Made by a program: the position numbers and the translations under genes. A stretch of DNA of 64,000 nucleotides, taken from the NCBI GenBank assembly GCA_041392805.1, contig JAWKLJ010000001.1:4710501-4774500 (forward strand), written 5' to 3'. Below are positions 52,108-61,086 of this stretch, piece by piece; position 1 is the stretch's first letter, and the number at the start of each line of letters is the position of its first letter. Origin of the DNA: Saprospiraceae bacterium (GTDB lineage Bacteria; Bacteroidota; Bacteroidia; Chitinophagales; Saprospiraceae). Under the pieces are notes generated by a model. That model did no database searches. It was not told the origin of the DNA and worked only from the letters and a program-made list of their open reading frames with translations.

Positions 52108-53814
52108 TTAGCTGGCACAGCAACTTAGCTTCGAAATATCTTTTCCAAAGGTGATGGCCGCTAGTTTGATAGCTTCTCCTAAAGTGAGATATGGGTAAAA
52201 ACTCTCTGCCAGTTCCTTGATGGTAATACCGTATTTAATGGCCATGCTTAATTGCTGAATTAATTCGCCACCTTCGGGGGCTACCACTCTTGCGCCAATC
52301 AGTTTGTCTGTTTCCGTATTGCGGATAAGCTTGATAAAACCTCTGGTGTCATTAGCTGCAATACTTCTTGGAACTTCACTTAAAGGTAATTTATTTACCT
52401 CGAAGGAGATATTCATGGCTTCCGCTTGTGCTTCGTCCAGTCCTGCTCCGGCTACTTGCGGATCTGTAAAAACGACCCAGGGCAAAGAGGAATAATCTAC
52501 TGCTTTGCCTGCGGAGGTAAAAGCATTTTCAACGGCTGCTTTTCCTTCAAAAGCTGCGGTGTAAACAAAGGCGGGTGTATTGGTCACGTCTCCTACAGCA
52601 AAGACATGCTGAAGATTGGTTTCCATCTTGTCATTGACCTTGATATGCTCTTTTTCAGTTAGTTGTAGTCCAATGTTTTGTAGACCTAGCTTTGAAGTAT
52701 TCGGACGAGTACCTGTAGCGATCACTATTTTGCCGTGTTCAACAATTTTGGTAAAAGAACCATCTGGGCATTTGCAATGAATGATGGTATCAGTACCGTC
52801 TTTCTCAAATTTTACGGCACGGAAATTGGGTAATATTTCAATGCCTTCACGCTGCATTTGATTTTCCAATTCTTCACTAATGTCAGGTGTTTGTGAACGT
52901 AAAACCCTGTCCGTAAATTCGATGATACGGACTTTTGTACCCAAACGGTTATAGGCCATTGCTATTTCCAAGCCGATATATCCGGCTCCCATGATGGTGA
53001 TGCTTTGGGGCTGTTCTTCCAGGTCAAACAGAGAAACGTTGGTGAGGTAGCCGATTTTATCTAAGCCTTCAATATTCGGTATATTGGTAGTGGCACCAGT
53101 AGCGATAATAAATTTGATGGCGGTATACTTATCCTGCCCATTTACCACGATCGTTTTTTTATTCTCGAATTCAGCCCAACCTTCTAGCATGGTGAGGTAT
53201 TGAAAATCACTCACCACATCCATGTATTTTTTCTGTTGTAAAGTGGTGACCAATTGCTTCTTGTCTTGGATAATCTGCTTGAAATCAATATCCACTCCTT
53301 TAGGTTGAACGCCTCTAAAATTAGAGTGTGTAGCATGGTAAGCGGCTTCCGCTGCCCTGATCAGGTTTTTGGAAGGGACACAACCTACATTGACGCAAGT
53401 ACCCCCGAAATCTAATCCGCCATTAACCATTAAAGTAGTCAGTCCCAGGCTTTCTGCGGTAATCACTGCCGAAAAAGCGGCAGAGCCACCACCAATGATA
53501 ATTAAATCAAAATGACTATCGCCAGGGGTGAGGTTAGTATTACCAATTTCTTTCACAGCCTGGAAATTACCAGTATTGATCGTATTAATAATCGCTTCTT
53601 TGGAGATCCTCACTGGATCGAAAGTAAAATGCCCTTGCCCGCCAGAATAGCTTACTTTTTTATCAATTATGCCTTTCATGTCGGCAAATCGCTTTTCAAT
53701 ACTTGCCGCACAGTGGTCGCAGGTCATGCCTGAAATTTCAAAAATAACTTCTTGCATATCCGTTACCTGTTTCGTGTTATTTGGTGCTAGTGCTTCTTTG
53801 ACTTTCTTCAACAT
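52108..53814 (-). CDS. merA: Mercuric reductase with N-terminal heavy-metal domain
   Basis: 568 residues. The N-terminal metal-binding domain has Cys32-x-x-Cys35 in GMTCDHC. The NAD(P)-disulfide oxidoreductase core carries the FAD motif IIGGGSAAFSA, the redox disulfide Cys140 and Cys145 in GGTCVNVGCVPSK, the NAD motif MGAGYIGLEIA and VGDVTNTPAFVYTAAFEG. The C-terminal vicinal pair Cys565-Cys566 (LSCCAS) is diagnostic for MerA, which reduces Hg(II) to Hg(0) with NADPH. An internal Met at 53757 is an alternative start. It follows merTP by 83 bp and is the last gene of the mer operon. Confidence 0.96.
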   Translation of the reverse strand: MLKKVKEALAPNNTKQVTDMQEVIFEISGMTCDHCAASIEKRFADMKGIIDKKVSYSGGQGHFTFDPVRISKEAIINTINTGNFQAVKEIGNTNLTPGDSHFDLIIIGGGSAAFSAVITAESLGLTTLMVNGGLDFGGTCVNVGCVPSKNLIRAAEAAYHATHSNFRGVQPKGVDIDFKQIIQDKKQLVTTLQQKKYMDVVSDFQYLTMLEGWAEFENKKTIVVNGQDKYTAIKFIIATGATTNIPNIEGLDKIGYLTNVSLFDLEEQPQSITIMGAGYIGLEIAMAYNRLGTKVRIIEFTDRVLRSQTPDISEELENQMQREGIEILPNFRAVKFEKDGTDTIIHCKCPDGSFTKIVEHGKIVIATGTRPNTSKLGLQNIGLQLTEKEHIKVNDKMETNLQHVFAVGDVTNTPAFVYTAAFEGKAAVENAFTSAGKAVDYSSLPWVVFTDPQVAGAGLDEAQAEAMNISFEVNKLPLSEVPRSIAANDTRGFIKLIRNTETDKLIGARVVAPEGGELIQQLSMAIKYGITIKELAESFYPYLTLGEAIKLAAITFGKDISKLSCCAS

Positions 53815-53897
53815 AATCTTTGGTGTTAGAAATTAACAACAGTAGGTGTCAAATGAAATTTATCCATAAGCGGATGGGTGAATCAACGCCTCCTGCT

Positions 53898-54527
53898 CTA
53901 TTCTTCTTTTTCTCCTAATTGATCTTCTTTGACCTTGTAACCAGTCGAATTAATAGCAGCCTTAACTTCCTCCAAAGACGATTTCGTTTTATCAAATTTT
54001 ACCATTGTGTTAGCGGCCTCATAGCTTGCTTCCACTTCAATTACACCCGGCAGTTCATTAACGGCATGCTTAACATGTTCTTCGCAACCAGTGCAGGTCA
54101 TACCCGATACCCCTAGTGTAATGGTTTCAATATCAGCTTCTTTAATGATCATGACCTCAGCCTTCTGGTTATCTGGATAGAAAACATGAGCATAGTTTGG
54201 GAAAGCCAGCATAACTAAGGCGAATGCTGTTACAATGCCCAGGAAAGACTTGGATTGCCAAAAAGAAGGCTTGCCATCCTCTTCGCAATCACAATCGATA
54301 GCTTCAGCTTTTATCGGTTTCAACTTCTGATACCAGGCAAATCCTAGTACAGCCACAGTAAGTCCAATCAAATAAGGCCTGGCAGGCTCTAGAAAAGAAA
54401 AAGTAGCAGCAAGACCACTTGTTCCTGCCAATAAAGCCAGTACTGGTGTTATGCAACAAAGGGAGGCCGTAATCGCAACTAAAAGCCCCGTGCTGGCCAA
54501 TTTTCCAGATGATTCTTGTGTTTTCAT
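53898..54527 (-). CDS. merTP: MerT-MerP fusion mercuric transporter
   Basis: 209 residues. Three membrane helices (about 13-37, 51-68, 95-115). The first carries the paired Cys24-Cys25 (SLCCITP) of MerT; a second pair, Cys79 and Cys81 (DCDC), lies in the cytoplasmic loop. The C-terminal domain is a heavy-metal-associated fold with Cys145-x-x-Cys148 in GMTCTGC, equivalent to periplasmic MerP. The fusion hands Hg(II) from the binding domain through the membrane to MerA. The upstream region carries a 26-bp palindrome that should be the ArsR operator. Confidence 0.93.
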   Translation of the reverse strand: MKTQESSGKLASTGLLVAITASLCCITPVLALLAGTSGLAATFSFLEPARPYLIGLTVAVLGFAWYQKLKPIKAEAIDCDCEEDGKPSFWQSKSFLGIVTAFALVMLAFPNYAHVFYPDNQKAEVMIIKEADIETITLGVSGMTCTGCEEHVKHAVNELPGVIEVEASYEAANTMVKFDKTKSSLEEVKAAINSTGYKVKEDQLGEKEE

Positions 54528-54540
54528 ATCAATTGATTTA

Positions 54541-54566
54541 ATTATTTAAGCAAGTACTTAAATAAT
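54541..54566 (-). promoter_or_regulatory. Palindromic operator before merTP
   Basis: ATTATTTAAG and CTTAAATAAT flank a 6-bp spacer, a perfect 26-bp palindrome 14 bp upstream of the merTP start. Its core (TATTTAAG-N6-CTTAAATA) recurs at the arsR promoter. Confidence 0.75.
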
Positions 54567-54634
54567 AAGTGCAAAAAAAATGCTAGGCTTACATGCTGCC
54601 TAAAATAATTATTGTTGTCTCATGGGCGGCAGCC

Positions 54635-55003
54635 TTACACCACTTCAACGGTAATAAATTGAAACAAGACTTGTAATACCGGTTTTGCTTCCTCAGTCAG
54701 ATAGTAAAAGATAGTTGTCCCCGCTCTCTCTGTTTCTACTAAATCACCATCTTTTAATTTTCTTAAGTGCTGAGAAATGGCGGGAATTTTCATTCCCAGG
54801 ATCTCACTCAGGTCGCAAACGCAAAGCCTTTCTTCCTCTTGGAGAAGAAGCAAGATTTTCATTCTTACCTCATTGCCAGCCAAACTAAGGATTTTAGCAA
54901 AATCTGAAGCAGAGGTTTCTATTTCTTCCATTTTCGTCTTACAGCGCTCGATTTGCTCTCCATCTCTATCGATGCGAATACAAACATTATTATCCTTTTT
55001 CAT
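54635..55003 (-). CDS. ArsR/SmtB-family metal-responsive repressor of the mer operon
   Basis: 122 residues. Winged helix of the ArsR type (ILSLAGNEVRMKILLLLQEEE, then CVCDLSEIL and PAISQHLRKLKDGDLVETERAGTTIFYYLTEE). Cys61 and Cys63 in LCVCDL are the usual metal-site cysteines of helix 3, and extra Cys8 and Cys21 in the N-terminal arm could complete a thiolate site for Hg(II) or other soft metals. It takes the place of MerR, which is absent here. It lies upstream of merTP and has a palindromic operator on both sides of its gene. Confidence 0.9.
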   Translation of the reverse strand: MKKDNNVCIRIDRDGEQIERCKTKMEEIETSASDFAKILSLAGNEVRMKILLLLQEEERLCVCDLSEILGMKIPAISQHLRKLKDGDLVETERAGTTIFYYLTEEAKPVLQVLFQFITVEVV

Positions 55004-55022
55004 GTTGCAATAATAGCATTAA

Positions 55023-55049
55023 TTAAGTATTTAAGCAAATACTTAAATA
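55023..55049 (-). promoter_or_regulatory. arsR promoter with overlapping double palindrome
   Basis: TATTTAAG-CAAATA-CTTAAATA (55028-55049) has the same core as the merTP operator. It overlaps a second palindrome, TTAAGTATTT-AAGC-AAATACTTAA (55023-55046). On the minus strand TTTG in the palindrome lies 20 bp before TATTATTG, a near-consensus -7 box, so a bound repressor would cover the -33 element. Confidence 0.7.
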
Positions 55050-55169
55050 ACTTTAAGACAGTATTAACAGTTTTAGGAGTGAGGAAATAAATAACCTTCT
55101 CTGTCATGCGCACAAAAATGGACGGAGAACCATAAATAAATATAAATTTGAGCTTGTAAATCCAAAAAT

Positions 55170-55937
55170 ATGCAAAAAATACTTTTAATGGGCTCTCTCT
55201 TTATATTCCTTTCTGCTTGTGGCGGAAATACCAAGGCAACTGGTGAAAAAGCAGACCCTGAAACAGCGACTGATGAGGTCCAGTTTTTTTGTGAAGAACT
55301 GGCTGGGGAAGAAGCGGAGACAGGCCCGCGTTATGAAGTTATGCTAGCCTGGGCAAATGGAAAAGTGCCTGTAAGTGTTATTACATCATGTGCAACAATT
55401 GCCCCATCGAGCTATCCCGATTACCAGATTCCCACAAATGCCTTGACGGCCGTTGGCGGATGGTGGGCAGGGGGAGGAGATTATCTCTATGCGGTGGAGG
55501 AAGGCTCCCAAATATTGATCAAACAAGGCTCTGTGGATGAAATGCAAGTCACTCAAGATTATGGTTATCAGATCATCGCCATTTTAGCAGAAGGAAAGCT
55601 GACAAAAGTAGAGCCTGGCCCTACGATTAGCGGCCTTTATGCCTTGGGCGGACATGATACTTCCTGGATAGTCGTTGTAGATAGAGAAAATGGAGCATGG
55701 ACAGCTGAAGGGATCGAATATAAAGGTATGTTACCTGACGAAGACCTTCTAATGTCGCTTGAGTCATTTGAATTAAAGCCTTTTGAAAACTTTGCCGTCA
55801 GTACTGATCAAAAAGTGTTTTTTTCTGATTGGGGGCAAGGCAAATTTATGGTGGAAAACGGCCTTATGCACCTTGTTTTTGAAGAGAAGGAAAGCCATAT
55901 CGCGCCAACCCTAAGGATGGAGAAAATAAGCAATTAA
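55170..55937 (+). CDS. Unknown lipoprotein
   Basis: 255 residues. A lipoprotein signal ends at LSACGG (Cys17). No family recognised. The mature part is rich in Trp and Gly (GWWAGGGDYLYAVEEGSQILIKQGSVDEMQVTQDYG) and looks like a compact beta domain. It is divergent from arsR with 166 bp between, and no sign ties it to mercury resistance. A PadR gene follows. Confidence 0.65.
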   Translation: MQKILLMGSLFIFLSACGGNTKATGEKADPETATDEVQFFCEELAGEEAETGPRYEVMLAWANGKVPVSVITSCATIAPSSYPDYQIPTNALTAVGGWWAGGGDYLYAVEEGSQILIKQGSVDEMQVTQDYGYQIIAILAEGKLTKVEPGPTISGLYALGGHDTSWIVVVDRENGAWTAEGIEYKGMLPDEDLLMSLESFELKPFENFAVSTDQKVFFSDWGQGKFMVENGLMHLVFEEKESHIAPTLRMEKISN

Positions 55938-55943
55938 AGTTAT

Positions 55944-56017
55944 TTTATATACATTTGCGAAGAAAAAACATTATGTGCTTGACGCTCTTCTTTTTTTTAT
56001 ATACATTTACGAAAAAA
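55944..56017 (+). promoter_or_regulatory. Direct repeats before padR
   Basis: TTTTATATACATTTGCGAAG (from 55944) and TTTTATATACATTTACGAAA (from 55995) are nearly identical and 51 bp apart. The second ends 13 bp before the PadR start codon. They may be PadR binding sites. Confidence 0.5.
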
Positions 56018-56030
56018 TAAACACCTAGCC

Positions 56031-56369
56031 ATGAAAGGAACACATTTAGGTGAATTCGAAGAGTTAGTGCTTTTAACGATAGCCATATTACAGGACGAAG
56101 CCTATGGATTAGCCATTCAAAAAGAAATGGAACGGCAAAGCGGCCGTTCGATAAGCATAGGTGCTGTTCATGCATCTTGTAATCGATTGGAAGAAAAAGC
56201 TTTTTTAGACGCTCGATATAGCGAAGCAAGCCAAAAAAGAGGAGGTAAACGAAAAAAACTGTATACCGTCACTTATGCAGGTCAGCGGGCACTGACGCAG
56301 GTACGCGATCTTCGCCAAAGCCTTTGGGAACAAATTCCTAAGACGGTCTTTCCGGTTAAGTTGACTTAG
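56031..56369 (+). CDS. PadR-family transcriptional regulator
   Basis: 112 residues, a single winged-helix domain of PadR type: FEELVLLTIAILQDEAYGLAIQKEMERQSGRSISIGAVHASCNRLEEKAFL and GGKRKKLYTVTYAG, which covers the wing. It lacks the C-terminal coiled coil of the long form. The permease gene follows 63 bp later on the same strand, and in many Bacteroidota a PadR gene precedes a permease of this kind with the prefix domain, so it likely represses that gene. The inducing ligand is unknown. Confidence 0.9.
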   Translation: MKGTHLGEFEELVLLTIAILQDEAYGLAIQKEMERQSGRSISIGAVHASCNRLEEKAFLDARYSEASQKRGGKRKKLYTVTYAGQRALTQVRDLRQSLWEQIPKTVFPVKLT

Positions 56370-56432
56370 TTTCATAATATTGGCTTTTTCTCAACTTCCT
56401 TCCATTCCTATACAAAAACAACCCTTTCTGAC

Positions 56433-59096
56433 ATGTTACAACCACCTAAACGGACCATTCATTTTTTACGTTGGTTTTGTGACGATCGTTTCCACGAGGA
56501 AATCGAGGGAGATTTGTATGAAATGTATGAAGAATTGGTCGAAACTTTTGGTGAGAAAAAGGCTAATAAAAAATTTACCCGAGTAACCCTTTCCTACCTC
56601 CGGCCTTATTTCTTTCAGAAAAGGGCGTATTCACTTAATTCATTTGCCATGCACAAATTTCATTTCAAGTTGGCTTTTCGTTATTTCCAGCGCAATAAAA
56701 CCTTTGCCATCATTAATATCTTCGGTCTTGCCTTAGGCATTGCTTCTGCTGTTTTGATTGGTATATTGGTGCAGAATGAAACAAGTTTTGACCGATTTCA
56801 TTCCGCTTTTGATCGACTTTACCGAGTCGTTCGGGTGACGCAAATAGAAGGAGCGGATGAATTCAGGACAGGGGTTGTTTTTCCTTTTGTAGCTGCCCTG
56901 CGCGAACGCTTACCAGGAGCAGCAGAGGCGACCGCTACCTATAGTGTGTTTGACCAATACCTCGCAGTTTTAAATGAAGAAGGGGGCATTAAAAAAAAAT
57001 TCAAGGAAGCCAAGGGAGGAGCTATCGTAGATAATGGATTTTTTCAGGTTCTTGATTTTGGCAGAAAAGGAAAGCCATGGATAGCGGGAAATCCTGCTAC
57101 TGCATTGGAAAGTAAATTTAGTATGGTGCTTACAGCTTCCTTTGCAAAAAAATATTTTTCTGATGAGGATCCAATGGGACGGATAATTCGACTTAATAAT
57201 ACCTATAATTTTACCGTTACGGGTGTAATTGAAGACTTGCCTGCCAATACTGATTTTCCTTTTACCTATCTGCTTTCTTTCGCATCATTAGAGGACGTGT
57301 TTGGCGATTTTGTCCATACGAATTGGAATGGGGTAAGTGACCAGAGTCAATGTTATGTTCGTTTAAAAGAAGGAATGGAACCAGCAACATTTCACGAACA
57401 ATTGGATAAAATGCATGCTTCTTTTGTATCTGAACAATTGGCTGCTGATCGAAAATATCGTCTGCAACCGCTAAGTGAATTACATACTGATAGTAGATTT
57501 GGGAACTATTCAGGGCGAACAATGAGTGGGAGAGTAGTACTTATCCTATTAGCTATTGGTTTTTTCATCCTTCTGACGGCCTGTATAAATTACATCAATT
57601 TAGCTACAGCCCAATCTACTATAAGGGCGAAGGAGATGGGGATGCGAAAGGTGGTGGGTAGCAAGAGGTCTGCCATTATGTTGCAAGCCCTGCTGGAAAC
57701 TTTTTTGATTAGCTTTTTGGCTATGGGACTTGGTGTAGGGGTCTTGAAATTAGCTATGCCCCTTTTGGAAAATTTCATGGGAATACGATTTTATGATTAC
57801 TGGAATTATAAATTACTGGGAAGTTTACTGGGTTTATGTTTTTTCATTACCCTAGCGGCAGGTTTTTATCCTGGAAAGGTTTTATCCAGGTTTAAACCAA
57901 CTCAGGCCTTCCGACAAAGCTTAAATCAACCTACCCTTGGAAATGTATCACTCCGCCGGGTATTGATTATTTGCCAGTTTGTTGTGGCTCAGGTTTTCAT
58001 TATAGGAACCATTGCTGTTATACTTCAGGTCAATCATTTTAAAAAATTAGATTGGGGATTTAATAAAGAGGCGGTGGTAACCATACAGGTGCCGGATGCT
58101 GATACTCGCCCTGAAGTGCGCCAAAGTTTGTATAATGAATGGCATAATACCCCCAATATAGGAACAATTAGTTTTGCCGCTAGTGCTCCTTCTGTTGCTG
58201 ATCAAGGCCGCAATTTTACAGAAATTTCGAGAAGAGAAAGTATAGGAGTAGACCCCATCGGATGTGAGGTGCTAACCATTGACACCGCTTTTATCGGGCT
58301 TTATAATATTCAACTCATAGCCGGAAGGGACCTTCTTCCAGGTGAAGCAGATATCAAAAAAGCGGTTGTAATATCAGAAACCTTAGCGCGAGATCTGGGA
58401 TTTGATCAGCCTGAGGAAGCTATTAACCAAGCCATTAACTTCAATGGTCATCGCTGTTTTATCGCTGGAGTCGCAAAGGATTTTCAGGTTGGATCACTTC
58501 ACGATGGAGAAGAAGGGGGGCGAGTAGCTATGTGGCATAACCCAGAGGGCTTTGGAATGGCGAGTATAAAACTCAAAACCGGAGCATTTGACAAATTGAG
58601 CCAAACCTTGAAGGCGATAGAAAATATATGGACAGCCACCTTTCCTGAGCACGTGTTTGAATATCAATTCCTTGACGATCGCCTAGCAGCTCATTATGCT
58701 ATCGAAACAAAAATGAGTCAGTTGTTCAAGTTCCTAGCCGGCATGGCCATCTGCATTAGTTGTTTAGGATTATATGGATTGGTAACTTTCATCCTTCACC
58801 AGAAAACAAAAGAAATAGGTGTGCGAAAAGTGCTTGGCGCTTCTGTAGGGAACATCCTGGGGCTGGTCATGCGCGAATATATACGTTTATTACTTGTTGC
58901 CTTTACGATAGCGGCACCATTCACCTTTTGGGCACTAACTCAATGGCTAGATAATTTTACTTATCGAATAGATTTGTCTATTTGGGTATTCGTTGGAGGC
59001 CTGCTGATTTCACTTGTCGTAGCTGTTTTTACAGTAGGGTATAAATCTTTCAAAGTAGCTTCACTTAATCCATCAGCAGCCCTGAAAATGGAATAG
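56433..59096 (+). CDS. ABC-type permease with prefix domain (MacB/FtsX-like)
   Basis: 887 residues. Residues about 1-70 (LRWFCDDRFHEEIEGDLYEMYEELVETFG) form the permease prefix domain often found with PadR. A MacB-like periplasmic domain and FtsX core follow twice: first membrane helix near 95 (IINIFGLALGIASAVLIGIL), a cluster near 370-470 (RVVLILLAIGFFILLTACINYINLATAQ), and a second half with FLAGMAICISCLGLYGLVTFILHQKTKEIGVRKVLGASVGNIL. The enzyme family exports peptides or lipids with an ATPase, which is not adjacent here. The prefix is thought to be regulatory. It ends 40 bp before the sRNA array region. Confidence 0.9.
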   Translation: MLQPPKRTIHFLRWFCDDRFHEEIEGDLYEMYEELVETFGEKKANKKFTRVTLSYLRPYFFQKRAYSLNSFAMHKFHFKLAFRYFQRNKTFAIINIFGLALGIASAVLIGILVQNETSFDRFHSAFDRLYRVVRVTQIEGADEFRTGVVFPFVAALRERLPGAAEATATYSVFDQYLAVLNEEGGIKKKFKEAKGGAIVDNGFFQVLDFGRKGKPWIAGNPATALESKFSMVLTASFAKKYFSDEDPMGRIIRLNNTYNFTVTGVIEDLPANTDFPFTYLLSFASLEDVFGDFVHTNWNGVSDQSQCYVRLKEGMEPATFHEQLDKMHASFVSEQLAADRKYRLQPLSELHTDSRFGNYSGRTMSGRVVLILLAIGFFILLTACINYINLATAQSTIRAKEMGMRKVVGSKRSAIMLQALLETFLISFLAMGLGVGVLKLAMPLLENFMGIRFYDYWNYKLLGSLLGLCFFITLAAGFYPGKVLSRFKPTQAFRQSLNQPTLGNVSLRRVLIICQFVVAQVFIIGTIAVILQVNHFKKLDWGFNKEAVVTIQVPDADTRPEVRQSLYNEWHNTPNIGTISFAASAPSVADQGRNFTEISRRESIGVDPIGCEVLTIDTAFIGLYNIQLIAGRDLLPGEADIKKAVVISETLARDLGFDQPEEAINQAINFNGHRCFIAGVAKDFQVGSLHDGEEGGRVAMWHNPEGFGMASIKLKTGAFDKLSQTLKAIENIWTATFPEHVFEYQFLDDRLAAHYAIETKMSQLFKFLAGMAICISCLGLYGLVTFILHQKTKEIGVRKVLGASVGNILGLVMREYIRLLLVAFTIAAPFTFWALTQWLDNFTYRIDLSIWVFVGGLLISLVVAVFTVGYKSFKVASLNPSAALKME

Positions 59097-59292
59097 TCTA
59101 AATGCATTTTGAGGCTTGCTCAAACATGCCCTAAAAACAAGTTTTTAATTTTTTTTCAATAAAAACAGGTGAAAAAATAAAAAAAAAGACGAAAATAATG
59201 CAGTTTAAAAAGTTTTTGTTTGATTTAAATAATTGATTATCATATATTTATGTTTTATTGCTTTGGTTTTTATTAAACAGTAAAAAAACAAA

Positions 59293-59329
59293 TTGTACTT
59301 CTTTGCTCTTTTTTAATAATTGATATTTG
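59293..59329 (+). promoter_or_regulatory. Promoter-like block of RNA unit 1
   Basis: TTGTACTTCTTT, 17 bp, then GATATTTG. The spacing is identical in the four units, and a GATATTTG differs from TAnnTTTG in one base. A conserved AACAGTA precedes it. Confidence 0.55.
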
Positions 59330-59335
59330 TATTGT

Positions 59336-59551
59336 CAATTAGAAAAAGGAAATACGGACAAGCAACATCTAACAATATAAAAGCAGGAGATAATTAGACC
59401 CCTGCCTTTTAATTCTCAGTAAAGATAAACGATCATTATTATTTGATGAAAGATATATGAAGAATATCAATGGATATTCTTTGTTTTTTGGTATGTAGAT
59501 AGCCTCTCAAAGCTCTTTAGAAACCGCTTAGCAACCCTAAGCGGTTTTTTT
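59336..59551 (+). ncRNA. Structured RNA unit 1 of four
   Basis: Stem P1 is GCAGG (59383-59387) with CCTGC (59401-59405). Stem P3 is GAATAT (59462-59467) and ATATTC (59474-59479) around the loop CAATGG; the other units have GGATAT and ATATCC, so both bases of one pair changed together. The linker TTGGTATGTAGATAGCCTCT to CAAAGCTCTTTA is as in the other units. The terminator is an 11-bp perfect stem (59521-59547) followed by T residues. The central P2 stem is not evident in this copy. No protein is predicted: the frame is not open where it is in the other copies. The start is estimated from the promoter block. Confidence 0.7.
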
Positions 59552-59740
59552 ATTGTGCGCGAATTCAAATTGGTTTAAAACCGGACTTTTATCATGTAAA
59601 TTTAAATAATACTTGAATGTATATGAAAAAAATAAATATTTTGTATTTCAGAAGTGAAAGTTTTTTTTAACTTTAATTGTTTGATAATCATTTGTTTAGT
59701 TATTTTTAGTCTATTTTTTAGACAACAGTAAATTTTGTAT

Positions 59741-59777
59741 TTGTACTTCTTTAGTTGTTTAGATTGACCGATATTTG
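59741..59777 (+). promoter_or_regulatory. Promoter-like block of RNA unit 2
   Basis: TTGTACTTCTTT at 59741-59752, 17 bp, GATATTTG at 59770-59777. Same order and spacing as in the other units. Confidence 0.55.
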
Positions 59778-59783
59778 TAGTGT

Positions 59784-60025
59784 TGAAAGTAGATAACATA
59801 ACATCTAAATAATTTACTAATACAAATCATAAAAAAAATATAAGACCCTGGTAAAGTCTTATGTTTTATTTGGATAACAATGAATGTAATCCCACGAATT
59901 ACAGTCATCATCCTATGAAAGTATTCGAAGGATGTCAATGGATGTCCTTTATTTTTTGGTATGTAGATAGCCTCTCAAAGCTCTTTAGAAAAACCGCTTG
60001 GAATACCTGGGCGGTTTTTTTTTTT
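59784..60025 (+). ncRNA. Structured RNA unit 2 of four
   Basis: P1 is ATAAGAC (59840-59846) with GTCTTAT (59856-59862), a fully paired stem of quite different bases from the GCAGG stems of the other units. P2 is TGTAAT with ATTACA, P3 is GGATGT (59930-59935) with ATGTCC (59942-59947), closed partly by G-U pairs, around the invariant loop CAATGG. The terminator ACCGCTTGG / CTGGGCGGT (59993-60015) also pairs with G-U bases and ends in ten T residues. A 117-codon frame runs through this copy only and is rejected as coding. Confidence 0.75.
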
Positions 60026-60460
60026 CTGTTTTACACAGGAAGCCACCTGGCCAATAACATTCATTTCTTGGGCTTAAAAAAAAAGATCAACACATCGGAT
60101 GGCGGATGGGGGTCCATAGGCTGGTATCAAGCCCTGGGTACGGAAACCTGTTTTTATCAAAAGAGGAAATGCGGCCCCAAACTGTTTTCTAATCTAATCA
60201 AGCCATATATATAGCCTACGTAAGGCCACTTATCAGCTCATTCATTTCGCATTTACTGGTATTGAGATCCCTAACTGGCTTTTGACCCTTGACTCACAGA
60301 GGAGTGATTTTCTTGAAGAAGTCTTTATGTTATGTTACATATTTAAAAAATACAACTATGTGTAATTTCAGAAATATTGTATTTTTTTCATTTTAAATTA
60401 TTGATATTTAGCTTTTTGTATTTATTTTTTCAATATTTTTAAAAACAGTAATTTTGGTAA

Positions 60461-60497
60461 TTGTACTTCTTTAGAGCTAGATATTATATGATATTTG
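60461..60497 (+). promoter_or_regulatory. Promoter-like block of RNA unit 3
   Basis: TTGTACTTCTTT at 60461-60472, 17 bp, GATATTTG at 60490-60497. Confidence 0.55.
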
Positions 60498-60503
60498 TAA
60501 TGT

Positions 60504-60822
60504 TAAAGGGAATGAACAATCGCAAAGCAGCATTTTCAAGCAAATCATAATAAAAGACGCTCTAGCCATTTTGGCCCGCTTGAGTTAAGCAAAAAATATC
60601 GCTTCCTTTGGCACATTCAAAATAAAAGACATAAAAAAAGCAGGACCTCGGTAAAAGCCCTGCATATTAATCGGTAAACAAAGAAAATAATCCTGCGAAT
60701 TACAATCATAATTCAATGAAAGCATTCGAAGGATATCAATGGATATCCTTTATTTTTTGGTATGTAGATAGCCTCTCAAAGCTCTTTAGAAACCGCCTGG
60801 CAAACCTAGGCGGTTTTTTTTT
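60504..60822 (+). ncRNA. Structured RNA unit 3 of four, with a longer leader
   Basis: P1 is GCAGGAC (60640-60646) with GCCCTGC (60657-60663), one mismatch. P3 is GGATAT (60731-60736) with ATATCC (60743-60748) around CAATGG. The terminator ACCGCCTGG / CTAGGCGGT lies at 60792-60814 and is followed by nine T residues. It has about 80 extra bases between the promoter block and P1 relative to units 2 and 4, with no recognised motif. The P2 stem is shortened to four pairs. Confidence 0.75.
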
Positions 60823-61086
60823 GTCTCTACTTATTATTCTTACGTGTCATATTTCCTTAATGTTTCGCTAACTGCCCAATTTCTGCTTACTTTTTCCATT
60901 CGATAGGCTTGATTTTTGCCTCCACACCCCTTATTTTTGATTTGGAAGGACGATAAAAAATAACATATTATAAAAAAATAAATTTAAAAAATATCAGTTT
61001 TATTGTTTATTTTTTTGCTTATCTTATTGGTTAATAGTGTGTTGTGTTTTATTTATGTTTGTTTACTAGAACAGTATTTTTTGTAT

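Noticed and set aside
54635..55003. MerR as regulator of the mer operon
   Set aside because: The protein is a winged-helix ArsR type, not the MerR type with a long coiled coil.
59861..60214. A 117-codon open frame over RNA unit 2
   Set aside because: In unit 1 the frame is broken, and base differences between units follow stem pairing and not synonymous positions. The linker has almost no synonymous change, so selection acts on RNA.
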